64,000 nt of DNA from Endozoicomonas numazuensis (lineage in GTDB: Bacteria > Pseudomonadota > Gammaproteobacteria > Pseudomonadales > Endozoicomonadaceae). A program made the position numbers and the translations under genes. The notes below the pieces were generated by a model. That model was given only the letters and a program-made list of their open reading frames with translations. It ran no database searches and was not told the origin of the DNA. Shown in pieces: positions 8,782 through 19,261 of this stretch (positions are counted from its first letter, which is position 1; the number at the start of each line of letters is the position of its first letter). The stretch is from the NCBI RefSeq assembly GCF_000722635.1, contig NZ_JOKH01000004.1:41065-105064 (forward strand), in the 5' to 3' direction.

Positions 8782-9228
8782 TCAGCGCTTTGCCCCTTCA
8801 TCAAGCGACGCTGGATCTGTAATCAATCCAACATCGTTAACTCCCGCCTCCTGCAGCCTGGCCATCAGTTCAATAACCGAGCCATAATTGACCGCGCGAT
8901 CCCCCTTGATCAATACCTGAGTCTGAGGGCTGGCTGAAAGGACCTTGCCTACCTTTTCACTGATATCATCCATTCCCTTGGCACTTTCCTGGTCACCTCC
9001 CAGGTCTATAAAGTACTTTCCGTCTGACTGGATCGAAATAATCAATGTCTTGGCATCATCAGGCAGTGGCATTGGCTTGCTGGTTGTTTTTGGCAACTCT
9101 ACCTTTACCCCTTGAGTCAACATCGGGGCACTGACCATAAAGGCCACCAGCATCACCATCATGATGTCGATAAACGGCACCATGTTAATTTCTGACATCG
9201 GCTTACGCCGGGTTCTGGATCGAGCCAT
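8782..9228 (-). CDS. tolR: TolR, ExbD-family protein
   Basis: TolR forms the proton-driven motor with TolQ. The 148-residue protein has the expected form: a short basic cytoplasmic tail (ARSRTRRKP), one membrane helix at about residues 17-37 carrying the key aspartate in VPFIDIMMVML, and a periplasmic domain ending ...VGLITDP. It lies 17 bp after tolQ and 79 bp before the preferred tolA start. Confidence 0.96.
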   Translation of the reverse strand: MARSRTRRKPMSEINMVPFIDIMMVMLVAFMVSAPMLTQGVKVELPKTTSKPMPLPDDAKTLIISIQSDGKYFIDLGGDQESAKGMDDISEKVGKVLSASPQTQVLIKGDRAVNYGSVIELMARLQEAGVNDVGLITDPASLDEGAKR

Positions 9229-9245
9229 AATGTTTACTCGCTCCC

Positions 9246-9932
9246 TCAGCTTGCACGATGACGGCTGTGAACCTTTCGGTGAAGAATACTGGAGAACTCA
9301 TCAGCAAAGGTCTCATAGTTCGCAAGCAGCGCCTCCACCCTTGAAGCATAACGGTTATAAGCAACAACCGCAGGAATAGCAGCGACCAGACCAACAGCTG
9401 TTGTCATCAGGGCTTCAGCAATACCTGGAGCAACAGAAGCCAGCGTGGCCTGCTGTACATTTGCTAAGCCACGGAACGAGTTCATGATGCCGACTACGGT
9501 ACCAAAAAGGCCTACATAAGGGCTGGTTGAACCCACACTGGCCAGAAAAGGCAAATGTGTCTCTAGCTTTTCCTGCTCACGGGATATCGCCACCCTCATG
9601 GCTCTTTGGGTTGCCTCCATGACAGCATCGGCATCTTCAGTACCCTGAGAACGCATCCGGGAGAACTCTGTGAAGCCAGAACGAAACACTTGCTCCAGTC
9701 CTCCTGGATCTTCTTCTTTATCCAGTTCTTTGTAGAGCTGAGTCAGATCCATTCCAGACCAGAAGCGATCTTCAAAAGCCTGCATGTTCTGATGCGCTGA
9801 ACGAATCAATAAACCACGCTGAACAATCATGACCCAGGAAACAACCGATGCCATCACCAGCATTATCAGCACCAGCAAGACGATCCAGCTGGCATTGCCA
9901 ACCAGGGACCAAATGGACATGCTTTCTGCCAC
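9246..9932 (-). CDS. tolQ: TolQ, ExbB-family proton channel protein
   Basis: TolQ has 228 residues, normal for the family. Membrane helices are visible at about residues 14-36 and, in the conserved C-terminal half, around YVGLFGTVVGIMNSFRGL (about 137-155) and the TTAVGLVAAIPAVVAYN helix (about 170-190), which holds the threonine and proline residues lining the ion path. It begins the tolQRAB run and follows ybgC with a 130-bp gap that may hold a promoter. Confidence 0.97.
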   Translation of the reverse strand: MAESMSIWSLVGNASWIVLLVLIMLVMASVVSWVMIVQRGLLIRSAHQNMQAFEDRFWSGMDLTQLYKELDKEEDPGGLEQVFRSGFTEFSRMRSQGTEDADAVMEATQRAMRVAISREQEKLETHLPFLASVGSTSPYVGLFGTVVGIMNSFRGLANVQQATLASVAPGIAEALMTTAVGLVAAIPAVVAYNRYASRVEALLANYETFADEFSSILHRKVHSRHRAS

Positions 9933-10062
9933 CGAGAACCTCGCTTTTCAATCGATAAATACGTGTTAGAGAAAACATGGCCAACAATGACTTGGGTGTC
10001 TGACCAAAATCAGTGACTATGTTTTCACAATAAATAGATAGTTATGGATAATACCACCAATC

Positions 10063-10488
10063 TCAGGACGAATTGGTGTCAGGACTTAATTTATTCCGTA
10101 AGGATTCTGTAATCGCAGTGGGTTTTCGGGTCTCACTGTCCAGGCAGGCAACAACAAACCGACCTTCACACAACAAAACATCTTCACGCCATACCTTTTG
10201 CAGGAAAGTCATTCTGGCTTTCCCCATACTTTCAACCTGCGCAGTCACCGTAAGAGAATCATCCAGCTGGGCAATTTGTTTGAACTGAACAGAAGCATCA
10301 ACCACCACCAGTTGCTTCTTTTCCTTCAACAACTTCTGGTGATCATAACCGGTACTGCGCAGATACTCGGTTCTGGCTCGCTCCATGAACTTCAGGTAAT
10401 TGACGTGATACACAATGCCACCGGCATCGGTATCTTCATAATAAACTCGAACGGGAATGGCAAAGGAATCAGTCACAGGGCAGGTCAC
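10063..10488 (-). CDS. ybgC: Acyl-CoA thioesterase YbgC (hot-dog fold)
   Basis: The 141-residue protein has the YbgC/4HBT signature VYYEDTDAGGIVYHVNYLKF near residues 14-33 with the catalytic aspartate, and ERARTEYLR after it. YbgC hydrolyses short acyl-CoAs and is found with the Tol-Pal genes in most gammaproteobacteria, where it interacts with phospholipid synthesis enzymes. It sits directly upstream of tolQ, as expected. Confidence 0.95.
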   Translation of the reverse strand: MTCPVTDSFAIPVRVYYEDTDAGGIVYHVNYLKFMERARTEYLRSTGYDHQKLLKEKKQLVVVDASVQFKQIAQLDDSLTVTAQVESMGKARMTFLQKVWREDVLLCEGRFVVACLDSETRKPTAITESLRNKLSPDTNSS

Positions 10489-10548
10489 AAAACATTGAAT
10501 CAGACCAGAGACTGCCAGAGACGCCCGTGCTATGGCAAGTCAATAACA

Positions 10549-11016
10549 CTACGAACTTCCAAAAGGATAGTGGTAGTGAGGCGCAGGATAAGCACCTCTG
10601 CTCTTGTAGGCATCGATTTTTTCTTTATCCAGCCTCTGCTTGTTCAACTGTTCTTCCTGCTCGATTCTGCGTTGCAGCAAGTCAGCAGCGGGAGCCGGTT
10701 TATCAAGACGTCTCAAGGCTTGTACTGCTTCAGGAATCCCCCACCGGGCTGCCATAGAGTAATTCTCAACCGCTTGAGCTAATGAAGCGGGCGTACCGAC
10801 ACCCTGCTCATAACACACACCGGCATGATACAGATCAATAGGGAGCTGACTGGAGCCATGAAGCACTTGCGAACAACCGGCAGAAGACAGGGAGAAAGGT
10901 GCTGAGTAAAGCCCTGGACGCACAGGGGTTGCTTCTGTGGTGACATGCTGGCAACCACTTAAGGCGACAAGTGCCAGAGCACAGAAACTGTAAATTCGCA
11001 GAGTTCTCATACGCAT
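10549..11016 (-). CDS. Small lipoprotein with a Sel1-like repeat
   Basis: The 155-residue product starts with a lipoprotein signal peptide ending LSGC (Cys near residue 22), so it should be acylated. Residues 60-105 look like a Sel1/TPR-like unit (DLYHAGVCYEQGVGTPASLA, then AVENYSMAARWGIPEA). The C-terminal part is a charged helix and a His/Pro/Tyr-rich tail. No specific function is recognised. It lies between ybgC and the histidine kinase on the same strand; its nearness to Tol-Pal suggests an envelope role but nothing more. Confidence 0.7.
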   Translation of the reverse strand: MRMRTLRIYSFCALALVALSGCQHVTTEATPVRPGLYSAPFSLSSAGCSQVLHGSSQLPIDLYHAGVCYEQGVGTPASLAQAVENYSMAARWGIPEAVQALRRLDKPAPAADLLQRRIEQEEQLNKQRLDKEKIDAYKSRGAYPAPHYHYPFGSS

Positions 11017-11128
11017 CGTAGTTACGCATCCATTATTGTCTAGGCCAGAAGCCTGTCGGGTAGTTTATACCGATTCATTGATTACCCTGATCTGAACAAT
11101 CAGGTAAAAACATTTGACCCTGAAGGGC

Positions 11129-14100
11129 TCAGTCAGTTCCGTTACTCATCATTGCCAACTTCTCTCGAACGAATTCGATACCTGCAACATCCAGGTTTTT
11201 ACACAACCTGATCAGCTGTGCAGGACAATCGCCATAACCCTCATCCTGACCCCATTGCTCAGCTCGCAGTTGCAATGCCTCAATATCACCCACGTCCATA
11301 CTCTGCTCAATGACATCAATCATTTCCTGAAGCTTTCCGGCGGATACTTCGTCAGTATCGGTTTCAGCCTGTACTCTGTGATACGAATGGGACAACCAAT
11401 AAGAAACCTTGCCAAACAGCTCATCAAACCTTACTGGTTTGGCAATGAAGTCACAGAATCCCGCTTCAAGTATGGTTTCACGGGTGGTTTCAGACACACT
11501 GGCCGATACCGCGATGACGTTGAGATGCCCCTGACCGGGCAGTCGATGAATCCTGCGTGTGGCTGTAATGCCATCCATAACAGGCATTTTAAGATCCATT
11601 AAAACCAGATCAAAATGCTCACTATCACAACCCCTGACTGCATCAATAGCATCATGCCCGTCTCCGGCACTGACGACTTCCAGACCTTCTGATCCCAGTG
11701 CTTCCGACAACATATTTCGATTGTCTGCATTATCATCCACTACCAGTACTTTTTTGCCTTCCGGTATCTGCTGTGCAGGCATTTGATAATCGACGGCATT
11801 CGGCAAACTCTTGCCATACCCCCCTCCTTCAACCACTGTTTCAAAAGGGATCGCAAAGCTGAAGCAGCTGCCCAGACCCTGCCCACTCTCCAACACCAGC
11901 TCTCCACCCATCGCCTTGACGAGCCGATAACTGATCGCCAACCCCAAACCTGTACCTCCTTGTTTTTGGCCGGATTTCAACTGAGTAAAGGGCCTGAACA
12001 ATCGCTCTTTCTCATCCTCTCTGATTCCTATACCACTGTCTTCCACTGAGAATCTCAACCGTGTAGCTTCACCTTCCTCTGTATTCACAGAGACCGATAC
12101 AAAACCAGAATCTGTAAACTTAACGGCATTGCCTACCAGGTTAATCAATACTTGTCGCAGCTTAACGTTATCCCCTACCACTTCCATTGGAATTCGTTCA
12201 TCAATTTGCAGTTGCAGATTCAGTTTTTTTCTTCTGGCGACTTCTTTTACATTGGCTATCACTGTGCCCAGGGTGGCTCTTAAATCAAACGGGTGAGGGT
12301 CGAGTTCTACCCCACTGCTTTCAATTTTGGTGATATCCAGAATATCATTAATCAAGGTCATCAAATGGAAACCACAATCTTCCAGAGAGCTGAGGTTATC
12401 AAGATACCTTGGCGGAATATGCTTGTCTGAGAGTAACAGCTGAGCATATCCCAACACACCATTCAGCGGGGTGCGAAGTTCATGACTGATATTGGATAAA
12501 AACATCGACTTGGCCCGACTGGCATGCTCTGCTTTTACTTTGGCAGACACCAGTTCTGTTTCTATTTTTTTCCGCTCCGTTACGTTTCTCAACACGATCG
12601 AGATCTGAATACCGTCCGCTGAATCAAGCACGTTGCTGGAAATTTCCATAGGGAAGCAGTGCCCAAGACGATCCATCCCTGAAGACTCATAGTTTTCCAG
12701 ACAAAAACTACTATACAGCTCCTGATGATATTGTCTGAGCAAAGGGTGACTGGTCCAGGATCTGTCATCAATCAACAAGGCCAATGGCATATTGATCAAC
12801 TCAGCTTCACTGTATCCAAAGAGTTCCGAGACCTTACGATTGATCAGACTGATAATGCCATCTTCATTAGTGATCACCGTTGCATCAGGGGCTGAGGCAA
12901 TCAGTAGCTTGAATTTTTCGGTATCACGGGCTCGATCGGTAATATCGTTCCCCATGCCTTCGATAATGCGCCCCTGCTCCGAAAACTCTGCACTGGTGGT
13001 ACAAAACAACTCTATATGACGAATACTGCCGTCACGGTGACGCATTTCCACCTCAAAGACTTCTTGCCATTCACCGCCTACCAACCTTTTAAGGATTTTA
13101 TTGAAAGGCTGATTCAGAGCAGACTGAGTCAGATAATCCTGCAAATTTCCCGCAAACTCCTGATCCCTGAAGCCCAATACAGCCGTGACAGATGGACTGA
13201 CATGAAGAATCCTCCCCTTCTCGTCAAGATTAAAATAGAAATAACGCCCTCTGAGTTGCTGCACCAGATGGCCTATATTACTGGCTCGAGCCTGATGCAG
13301 AGAAAGCTCGCGATCCCTCAACCTTTCCAATAGCTGACTGAAACTTCGATTCAGACTGGCCGCCTCATCACGGGTATCATCATCCACGGGAGAACCATAA
13401 GAATCGGCGACTTCGTTCATTTGCCTTTTTAATTGATTGAGAGGCCGGGTAATTCTTCCTGAAACAGTCCACAGACAGAAAATAGTCAATATCAGCATCA
13501 AAAGAACCAGACCCACACTGATGACCCCGTGCTCGATCACCGGCCCCAGTAGCTCTGTTTCCAATATGCCAATACTCATATACCAGCCGGTTGACGGAAT
13601 GGGCGTTGCCGTGATCCACTTCTTATCACCCCGAAGCTTCACCCTGAAATTAACCGACTGCCCTCGCATAGTCACCCGTTCCAGAGCCTCTCGATAAAGA
13701 AGACAGGGTTCAAAACTGCTGCTGGGGCGAATGGGACTGAAGAGAAACTGAGCAATCTGTTGCCCCGAGCTGGAGTGGGTCACATTGAGCTTGCTATTGC
13801 CTTCACAGGGGCCATGATGGACAAAATATTCCAGCAGCCGGAATCTGGGCATGGAGATACCATTGGCATAAACCACTGTACCTTCCTGATTGAGAATAAT
13901 CAGCCGGGTATTAGGGTTATACCATTGCATCGGATCCCTTAACCGGGAGGCATTAATATCAACTCTAAGCAAGTTTCGCTGACCAGAACCTACATCAACA
14001 GGTATCAGGTAAGTGGAAGAGAAAACTTTCAGATTGGAGGGGTTAGCAGATGTATACCACTCACTTTCCTTGCGACCTCCATACAACAATTCCCTGACCA

Positions 14101-14533
14101 TTAACTGTGAGACCACTGGAACTTGCTGGGGATCATCAGTACGCTCAAAGCCTATCTGGGAGTGACGCCAATACTCTGAGAACTGCTCACTTTCTTCTGA
14201 AATAATGCCAACACCTGTCACAACCTTATTAGTAACAAACAGTGCATTGATTGAGTCTTCAAACAGATGAACCTTTTCATCCTGATGATATTTCAACTCA
14301 ACCGACAGTGCCTTGCTGCCTGTCATGATTTCACGAAGGCTGCCATCAATAACCGAGGCATAATGCAAACTCTGCTCCAGATGCCTGCGACTGATTTCAG
14401 AGGTAGCCGAATGAAACGAGAAGTAGATATAAGTGGCTGAAATCAGGCTATAGAAGATCACTGCCGGTAGCAGTGTAAATAAAGTGATCTTCTGCCTGAT
14501 AGAAGTAGACATAACAGCTTGTAGAGAAGACAA
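11129..14533 (-). CDS. Hybrid sensor histidine kinase (periplasmic sensor, HAMP, two PAS, HisKA, HATPase, receiver)
   Basis: The 1134-residue membrane kinase has a first membrane helix at about 18-38, a periplasmic sensing domain of about 300 residues, a second helix near 340-362 and HAMP to about 415. Two PAS domains follow (about 430-545 and 555-670), then HisKA with the phospho-accepting His in SNISHELRTPLNG near 700. HATPase_c has the G boxes DSGIGI and GGTGLGLAIS, and the receiver has the phospho-accepting Asp in LVLMDLKMPVMDG. A C-terminal tail of about 70 residues has no obvious HPt histidine. No dedicated output regulator gene is next to it. It lies within the otherwise conserved ruvB-ybgC interval. 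Confidence 0.9.
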   Translation of the reverse strand: MSSLQAVMSTSIRQKITLFTLLPAVIFYSLISATYIYFSFHSATSEISRRHLEQSLHYASVIDGSLREIMTGSKALSVELKYHQDEKVHLFEDSINALFVTNKVVTGVGIISEESEQFSEYWRHSQIGFERTDDPQQVPVVSQLMVRELLYGGRKESEWYTSANPSNLKVFSSTYLIPVDVGSGQRNLLRVDINASRLRDPMQWYNPNTRLIILNQEGTVVYANGISMPRFRLLEYFVHHGPCEGNSKLNVTHSSSGQQIAQFLFSPIRPSSSFEPCLLYREALERVTMRGQSVNFRVKLRGDKKWITATPIPSTGWYMSIGILETELLGPVIEHGVISVGLVLLMLILTIFCLWTVSGRITRPLNQLKRQMNEVADSYGSPVDDDTRDEAASLNRSFSQLLERLRDRELSLHQARASNIGHLVQQLRGRYFYFNLDEKGRILHVSPSVTAVLGFRDQEFAGNLQDYLTQSALNQPFNKILKRLVGGEWQEVFEVEMRHRDGSIRHIELFCTTSAEFSEQGRIIEGMGNDITDRARDTEKFKLLIASAPDATVITNEDGIISLINRKVSELFGYSEAELINMPLALLIDDRSWTSHPLLRQYHQELYSSFCLENYESSGMDRLGHCFPMEISSNVLDSADGIQISIVLRNVTERKKIETELVSAKVKAEHASRAKSMFLSNISHELRTPLNGVLGYAQLLLSDKHIPPRYLDNLSSLEDCGFHLMTLINDILDITKIESSGVELDPHPFDLRATLGTVIANVKEVARRKKLNLQLQIDERIPMEVVGDNVKLRQVLINLVGNAVKFTDSGFVSVSVNTEEGEATRLRFSVEDSGIGIREDEKERLFRPFTQLKSGQKQGGTGLGLAISYRLVKAMGGELVLESGQGLGSCFSFAIPFETVVEGGGYGKSLPNAVDYQMPAQQIPEGKKVLVVDDNADNRNMLSEALGSEGLEVVSAGDGHDAIDAVRGCDSEHFDLVLMDLKMPVMDGITATRRIHRLPGQGHLNVIAVSASVSETTRETILEAGFCDFIAKPVRFDELFGKVSYWLSHSYHRVQAETDTDEVSAGKLQEMIDVIEQSMDVGDIEALQLRAEQWGQDEGYGDCPAQLIRLCKNLDVAGIEFVREKLAMMSNGTD

Positions 14534-14712
14534 GTCGCTTCAGACATGCTGCACCGGCCGACACAACCGTCAGAGGTAACAAAACATACAGAGGCTCCCT
14601 GCGACCAGAGTGACCTGTTTTTTAATTGGAATGCCATCAAAAATAGACACTCATTCAGACACTGGCCAATCTATTTCTGCCGACCAGCATCTAAACAGGC
14701 TAAGGAAGGTAT

Positions 14713-15723
14713 TTATTCCTCAAGCTGGGGATCAAGTCCAAAGTGGAGGTAGGCGTGACGCGTAACCATCCGACCTCTTGGCGTTCTCATGATATAGCCC
14801 TGCTGAATCAGGTATGGCTCCAGCACATCTTCGATGGTATCCCTTTCTTCACTGATCGCAGCAGCCAGGCTGTCTACGCCAACGGGCCCACCATCAAACT
14901 TCTCGATCATGGCCAATAGCAAGCGCCTGTCCATATGGTCAAAGCCACTGGCATCCACATCCAGCATATCCAGTGCGGCGTCAGCTGTTTCCTTATGGAT
15001 GACCCCGTCTCCCTTAACCTCAGCGTAATCCCTGACCCGTCTCAGTAAGCGGTTGGCAATCCGGGGAGTCCCCCTGGATCGACAGGCAATTTCTCCTGCC
15101 CCCTCCTTGTCAATACCCACTCCCAGAATACCGGCAGAGCGTTCAACAATGTGAGTCAGGTCTGCAATATTGTAAAACTCCAGTCGCTGAACAATACCGA
15201 AACGATCTCTGAGGGGAGAGGTCAACAGACCCGCTCTGGTTGTAGCACCAACCAGAGTAAAAGGCGGCAAGTCAAGCTTGATTGAGCGCGCAGCCGGCCC
15301 TTCACCAATCATGATATCCAGCTGATAATCTTCCATCGCCGGATAAAGAACCTCCTCCACCACAGGACTGAGCCGGTGAATTTCATCAATAAACAAAATG
15401 TCATTGGGTTCAAGGTTGGTCAGCAGAGCCGCCAGATCGCCAGCCTTCTCAAGTACCGGACCCGAAGTGGTGCGGATGTTACTGCCCATTTCATTGGCAA
15501 GAATGTGAGAGAGTGTCGTTTTACCCAACCCCGGAGGTCCGAATATCAGCGTATGATCCAGAGCATCACTGCGAAGCCTGGCTGCCTGGATAAAAATATC
15601 CATCTGCTCTTTAACTTTTGGCTGCCCTACATAGTCAGCCAATTTGACTGGGCGAATAGCTCGGTCCAGCACCTCTTCAGACGGGCGTTCCGAGGAAGAT
15701 ATCAATCGATCTGCTTCTATCAT
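14713..15723 (-). CDS. ruvB: Holliday junction branch migration ATPase RuvB
   Basis: RuvB is the hexameric AAA+ motor that drives branch migration with RuvA. The 336-residue protein has Walker [11 protein letters not shown] near residue 65, Walker B DEIHR near 118, the sensor and arginine-finger region GATTRAGLL near 160, and the C-terminal winged helix ending TPRGRMVT. Length is standard. In most relatives ruvB follows ruvA directly; here rarD is inserted between them on the other strand. Confidence 0.98.
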   Translation of the reverse strand: MIEADRLISSSERPSEEVLDRAIRPVKLADYVGQPKVKEQMDIFIQAARLRSDALDHTLIFGPPGLGKTTLSHILANEMGSNIRTTSGPVLEKAGDLAALLTNLEPNDILFIDEIHRLSPVVEEVLYPAMEDYQLDIMIGEGPAARSIKLDLPPFTLVGATTRAGLLTSPLRDRFGIVQRLEFYNIADLTHIVERSAGILGVGIDKEGAGEIACRSRGTPRIANRLLRRVRDYAEVKGDGVIHKETADAALDMLDVDASGFDHMDRRLLLAMIEKFDGGPVGVDSLAAAISEERDTIEDVLEPYLIQQGYIMRTPRGRMVTRHAYLHFGLDPQLEE

Positions 15724-16032
15724 GTCAAGCTCGCTTTCTAGTCTCCTGAGCGTACCATCTCCGGGCTCTGAAACAAATAATGGTCACAGAGAAACAGCCT
15801 TGAGAAAGGAAATCTTTTCGCCTCTCCCAATGAAATAATTTCCATAGCAAAAAAACTTTGTACCAACGGGAACAAAAAGCTATCTTCAAAATCCAAGCTG
15901 ACGTGAGCAAAACACTCTTAAGTGTGCTTTTAGTGGTGCCCACGGATGCTTCACCACTCTGCTGTCATGGCAATCTGCCTTGCCAGCCCACAACTCTACT
16001 TTTTTCAATTCTGATTAAAGGAAGTACTCAGA
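15724..16032. other. Divergent intergenic region between ruvB and rarD
   Basis: This 309-bp region should carry both promoters. Two small inverted repeats are visible: AACACTcttAAGTGT near 15911-15925, and AGTGGTG (15932-15938) with CACCACT (15952-15958). I see no clear coding sequence and no confident promoter boxes or LexA site. Confidence 0.4.
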
Positions 16033-16920
16033 ATGAATACACATCTGATTTCAGGAAAAGGCCTGTCCAACTCGGTTATGGCCTCTTTAATGTTCGGGCT
16101 CGTTCCTGTCTATGTACAGTTAACTGAGCTGTCCGGGAATACCCTGTTCTGGAACCGGATCATTTTCAGTGCTATTTGCCTGGCTCTTATCTGCTATCGC
16201 GTGGATAAACTGCAGGGTTTCAAAGCCATATTTCTTTGCCGAAAAACCATGCTGTCACTGTCTCTGGGCGGATTATTGGTTGGCTTTCAGTGGTGGCTCT
16301 TTGTCTGGGCGCCTGTGAATGATAAAACCCAGGATCTTTCTCTTGGCTACTTTCTATTGCCACTGACTCTGGCTCTGACAGGTAAACTAATTTTTCGCGA
16401 GCGACTGAACAAGGCTCAGTACTTTGCCATAGGCTCTGCTTTGGTGGGCGTGCTTGCCATGCTCTGGCAACAGGGCTCATTACCCTGGGTCAGCCTGGCT
16501 GTTTCGGGGCTTTACCCCGTGTACTTTATTATCCGTAAGCCTTTAAAGGTGGGCACCTTGCCGGCTCTACTGTTTGAGCATTTACTGTTTGTGCCAGCCA
16601 GTATTTTCATATTAATGAGCGATCAGAACTTTATTCAGAATCTGGGACAACCTTCTAACCTGTGGTATCTGCTGCCGGGTCTGGGTCTGCTCTGCAGTCT
16701 GTCAATGGTCTGTTACATCAGCGCATCCCGATATTTACCCGTCAGCCTGTTCGGTCTGTTAAGTTATCTGGAACCCGCCCTGATCTTTGTAGTGGCTATC
16801 ACCATACTGGGAGAAAGCTTCACGACCCAGCAATGGTTCAGTTACAGCTTTATCTGGCTGGCTACCGCAGTAATCTGTGCAGACTCAGCCAGAAAGCTGG
16901 CTCAGCCAACAACTAACTGA
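16033..16920 (+). CDS. rarD: EamA-type transporter, RarD family
   Basis: The 295-residue integral membrane protein has about ten hydrophobic helices in two EamA halves. Family features include the N-terminal FGLVPVYVQL helix, NRIIFSAI, the KTQDLSLGYFLLPL segment and the C-terminal LSYLEPALIFVVAI helix, all typical of RarD ('chloramphenicol-sensitive protein'), whose substrate is not well established. AAAGGAAGTACTCAGA precedes the ATG. It is transcribed against the surrounding ruv genes and ends at a strong hairpin. Confidence 0.88.
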   Translation: MNTHLISGKGLSNSVMASLMFGLVPVYVQLTELSGNTLFWNRIIFSAICLALICYRVDKLQGFKAIFLCRKTMLSLSLGGLLVGFQWWLFVWAPVNDKTQDLSLGYFLLPLTLALTGKLIFRERLNKAQYFAIGSALVGVLAMLWQQGSLPWVSLAVSGLYPVYFIIRKPLKVGTLPALLFEHLLFVPASIFILMSDQNFIQNLGQPSNLWYLLPGLGLLCSLSMVCYISASRYLPVSLFGLLSYLEPALIFVVAITILGESFTTQQWFSYSFIWLATAVICADSARKLAQPTTN

Positions 16921-16931
16921 GAGCACTTCCT

Positions 16932-16957
16932 TGAGGCACAACACTGTGCCTCATTTT
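16932..16957. terminator. Rho-independent terminator after rarD
   Basis: TGAGGCACA (16932-16940) pairs perfectly with 16945-16953 across ACAC and is followed by TTTTC. It ends rarD on the plus strand and may also face the convergent ruvA transcript. Confidence 0.8.
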
Positions 16958-17024
16958 CTCACTGCAAACCACTCAGTCTCATTAGCGGTGTAAACCATGA
17001 TTCTGTATAACTACGAACCATCAA

Positions 17025-17636
17025 TCAGATCATGCTTTTCAGTGCCTGACGAATCAGCTCTTCACTGGTCATACCTTCCTTGAACAACTTCCCAATAACC
17101 TTGCTGGCGTCCTGAGGTTTATAGCCCAGAGTGACCAGAGCACTGACCGCCTCCTGCTCAATATCTTTAGCGGCTGCAGCCATTTCACCACCGGCAATCA
17201 GAGGCTTGCCATCCAGCAGGGGAGCTGACTGCCAGCGATCCAGCTTATCTTTCATTTCAACAATCAGCCGCTCAGCTGTTTTCTTGCCAACACCTGGCAG
17301 TTTCACGAGAGTGGCCGTATCCCCCTCCTGAACACAGCGCACAAAAGCATCCGCTTCTATGCCTGAGAGCAGGGTCAGCCCCAACTTGGGGCCAACACCA
17401 TTAACTTTGATCAGGGTTCTGAACAACTCCCGCTCGTCACGACTACTGAACCCATAAAGCAGCTGAGCATCTTCCCTCACCACGAAGTGGGTATAGAGCA
17501 CTACCTCTTCACCCAATTCAGGCAACTTGTAAAAAACCGACATCGGAGCTTCTACTTCATACCCGACACCATGGGATTCAATCAGCAAATGAGGTGGCTG
17601 CTTATCAGCCAGACTGCCACGGATTCTTCCAATCAT
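17025..17636 (-). CDS. ruvA: Holliday junction DNA-binding protein RuvA
   Basis: RuvA tetramers hold the four-way junction and load RuvB. The 203-residue protein shows the N-terminal OB fold ([15 protein letters not shown]), helix-hairpin-helix segments with the [15 protein letters not shown] and [18 protein letters not shown] motifs near 78 and 110, and the C-terminal RuvB-contacting domain beginning [15 protein letters not shown]. Family length. It is separated from ruvC by a plus-strand gene and from ruvB by rarD. Confidence 0.98.
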   Translation of the reverse strand: MIGRIRGSLADKQPPHLLIESHGVGYEVEAPMSVFYKLPELGEEVVLYTHFVVREDAQLLYGFSSRDERELFRTLIKVNGVGPKLGLTLLSGIEADAFVRCVQEGDTATLVKLPGVGKKTAERLIVEMKDKLDRWQSAPLLDGKPLIAGGEMAAAAKDIEQEAVSALVTLGYKPQDASKVIGKLFKEGMTSEELIRQALKSMI

Positions 17637-17772
17637 TTCGTCTTCCAGATCTCTTAATGTCTGACCATAAGGTCAGAACACCTAACAATACACCACGAGC
17701 CATGAACTCCTGCGGATTGTCTCCCTCTAATCACTGAGAGACATAAAATCCGGCCGCCTTAAGGAGCTGCCC

Positions 17773-18318
17773 ATGAAAAAACTTCGAATATTTCTGGGGG
17801 CACTCTGGAAGGTTCTGCCTGAGGCAGGTCTGGCCAGTGAGTACCACCCAGCTGTAACCGGTGGTGCCATCCCTATTCCATTTATTCAATCTCAGAAATT
17901 CCTGCTTGAGGCAAACATTCCTGAACGACTGCCAAACTCACCGGAACTGGATCAACCCGAGAGAAGTTTTATCAGCTATATGCAAGGCTACAGTAGCCTA
18001 CCTCTGAGAGATCGTGCCCTGGCGGCATTACGCAGTGCTCATCTCTGTAATGCCCGGCATCTGGTCTCGGATATCGCTCAATGCGCCCTGGATACTGGTC
18101 TGACAGCCAGTGACATACAAATGGCTTCTCGCGGACACCTGGCACCAGGCTGGAGTCATCAGCAACGCCTGATCCTGAGAACCACTGAAGAACTCTATAA
18201 AGATCAGATCATAGGTTCTGCAAACTGGAGAGCACTGAAAAAAATCTATACGCCGCAACAGATTCTAGACCTGGTACTTTGTATTGCCTCATTCCACCTC
18301 TGCGTTTACCCGAACTAA
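17773..18318 (+). CDS. Carboxymuconolactone decarboxylase-like (AhpD fold) protein
   Basis: The 181-residue product resembles CMD-family proteins: an LRDRALAALRSAHLCNARH helix corresponding to the usual 'reiailrvawlcgaeyew' segment, a GLTASDIQMASRG turn, APGWSHQQRLILRTTEEL and a C-terminal TPQQILDLVLCIASFH helix. The usual CxxC redox pair of AhpD is not present; one Cys lies in HLCNARH. Function is probably a small-molecule oxidoreductase or decarboxylase, substrate unknown. The ATG follows AAGGAGCTGCCC. The stop lies 3 bp from the convergent ruvC stop, inside the ruvC-ruvA interval. Confidence 0.7.
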   Translation: MKKLRIFLGALWKVLPEAGLASEYHPAVTGGAIPIPFIQSQKFLLEANIPERLPNSPELDQPERSFISYMQGYSSLPLRDRALAALRSAHLCNARHLVSDIAQCALDTGLTASDIQMASRGHLAPGWSHQQRLILRTTEELYKDQIIGSANWRALKKIYTPQQILDLVLCIASFHLCVYPN

Positions 18319-18321
18319 AGG

Positions 18322-18849
18322 CTAAGGCTTCCCCGTGAGACGCCTGCGGCGAGTGCCTGTAGCACCGGCCATTCTGACCAGACTGGAACGGGTATGAGAA
18401 TGGCAGAGAGCAACCGCCAGAGCATCAGCAGCATCTGCCTGGGGCGTATCACTCAGTTCCAGTATGGACTTCACCATATGTTGAACCTGAAACTTATCGG
18501 CTGAGCCTTTACCCACCACTGCCTGTTTGACCTGACGGGCAGAATATTCCGAGACTTCAATATTATGGTTGACCACGGCAACAATAGCGGCCGCTCTTGC
18601 CTGCCCCAGTTTCAAGGCAGAATCCGCATTTCTGGACATAAAAACTTGTTCCACACCAACAGACTGAGGGGAATAACGCTCTATTAAAGTAGTGATGCCA
18701 TCGTATATCTGTTGCAACCGTTCAGGCAAAGCGGCCTCCTTGATGCGAATACACCCGGAAGCTACATAGTGTGTCTTGTTACCTACTTCTTCAATTAATC
18801 CATAGCCGGTAATTCGTGAACCCGGATCTATGCCCATTAGAATGGCCAT
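18322..18849 (-). CDS. ruvC: Crossover junction endonuclease RuvC
   Basis: RuvC resolves Holliday junctions by symmetric nicking. The 175-residue protein has the four acidic catalytic residues in their usual settings: Asp8 in [12 protein letters not shown], Glu in VGVEQVF near 67, and the two Asp residues in [13 protein letters not shown] near 140. The basic C-terminal tail ([11 protein letters not shown]-like) is common. Together with ruvA and ruvB it makes a complete RuvABC set, but spread over 4 kb. Confidence 0.98.
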   Translation of the reverse strand: MAILMGIDPGSRITGYGLIEEVGNKTHYVASGCIRIKEAALPERLQQIYDGITTLIERYSPQSVGVEQVFMSRNADSALKLGQARAAAIVAVVNHNIEVSEYSARQVKQAVVGKGSADKFQVQHMVKSILELSDTPQADAADALAVALCHSHTRSSLVRMAGATGTRRRRLTGKP

Positions 18850-19261
18850 TCAGAATGTATTCTCAAGTCAGAAATCGCAATGTTCCATGACAGCCGCTTA
18901 CCGTGAAAAACATTGAACCAGATCGCACTTCCTATGTAGGGATAACGCATCTTTTGTTTTGGTCATGGCTGTTTACTGACGTATCCCTGGCATCACTGCC
19001 TGTAACTGTCAGTGACACAATGACTGAAAACCTCTTTCAGCGGGAATTCCGTAGTCATGGTTATTACACCAATATACTGTACATCCATACAACATACCAG
19101 TGACTCACCCGGGTATCAGAAACTTACAATTCAAGAACACTGTATTACCAAACTCGCCTGTGAGTAACGGCGGAAGCAGCTTAGTATTTCCCCGGTATTT
19201 CTTTCATCGATTTAACCGAAGAAAGATAGTCTTTATCACTCGTACTGATTTACTCCATAAA

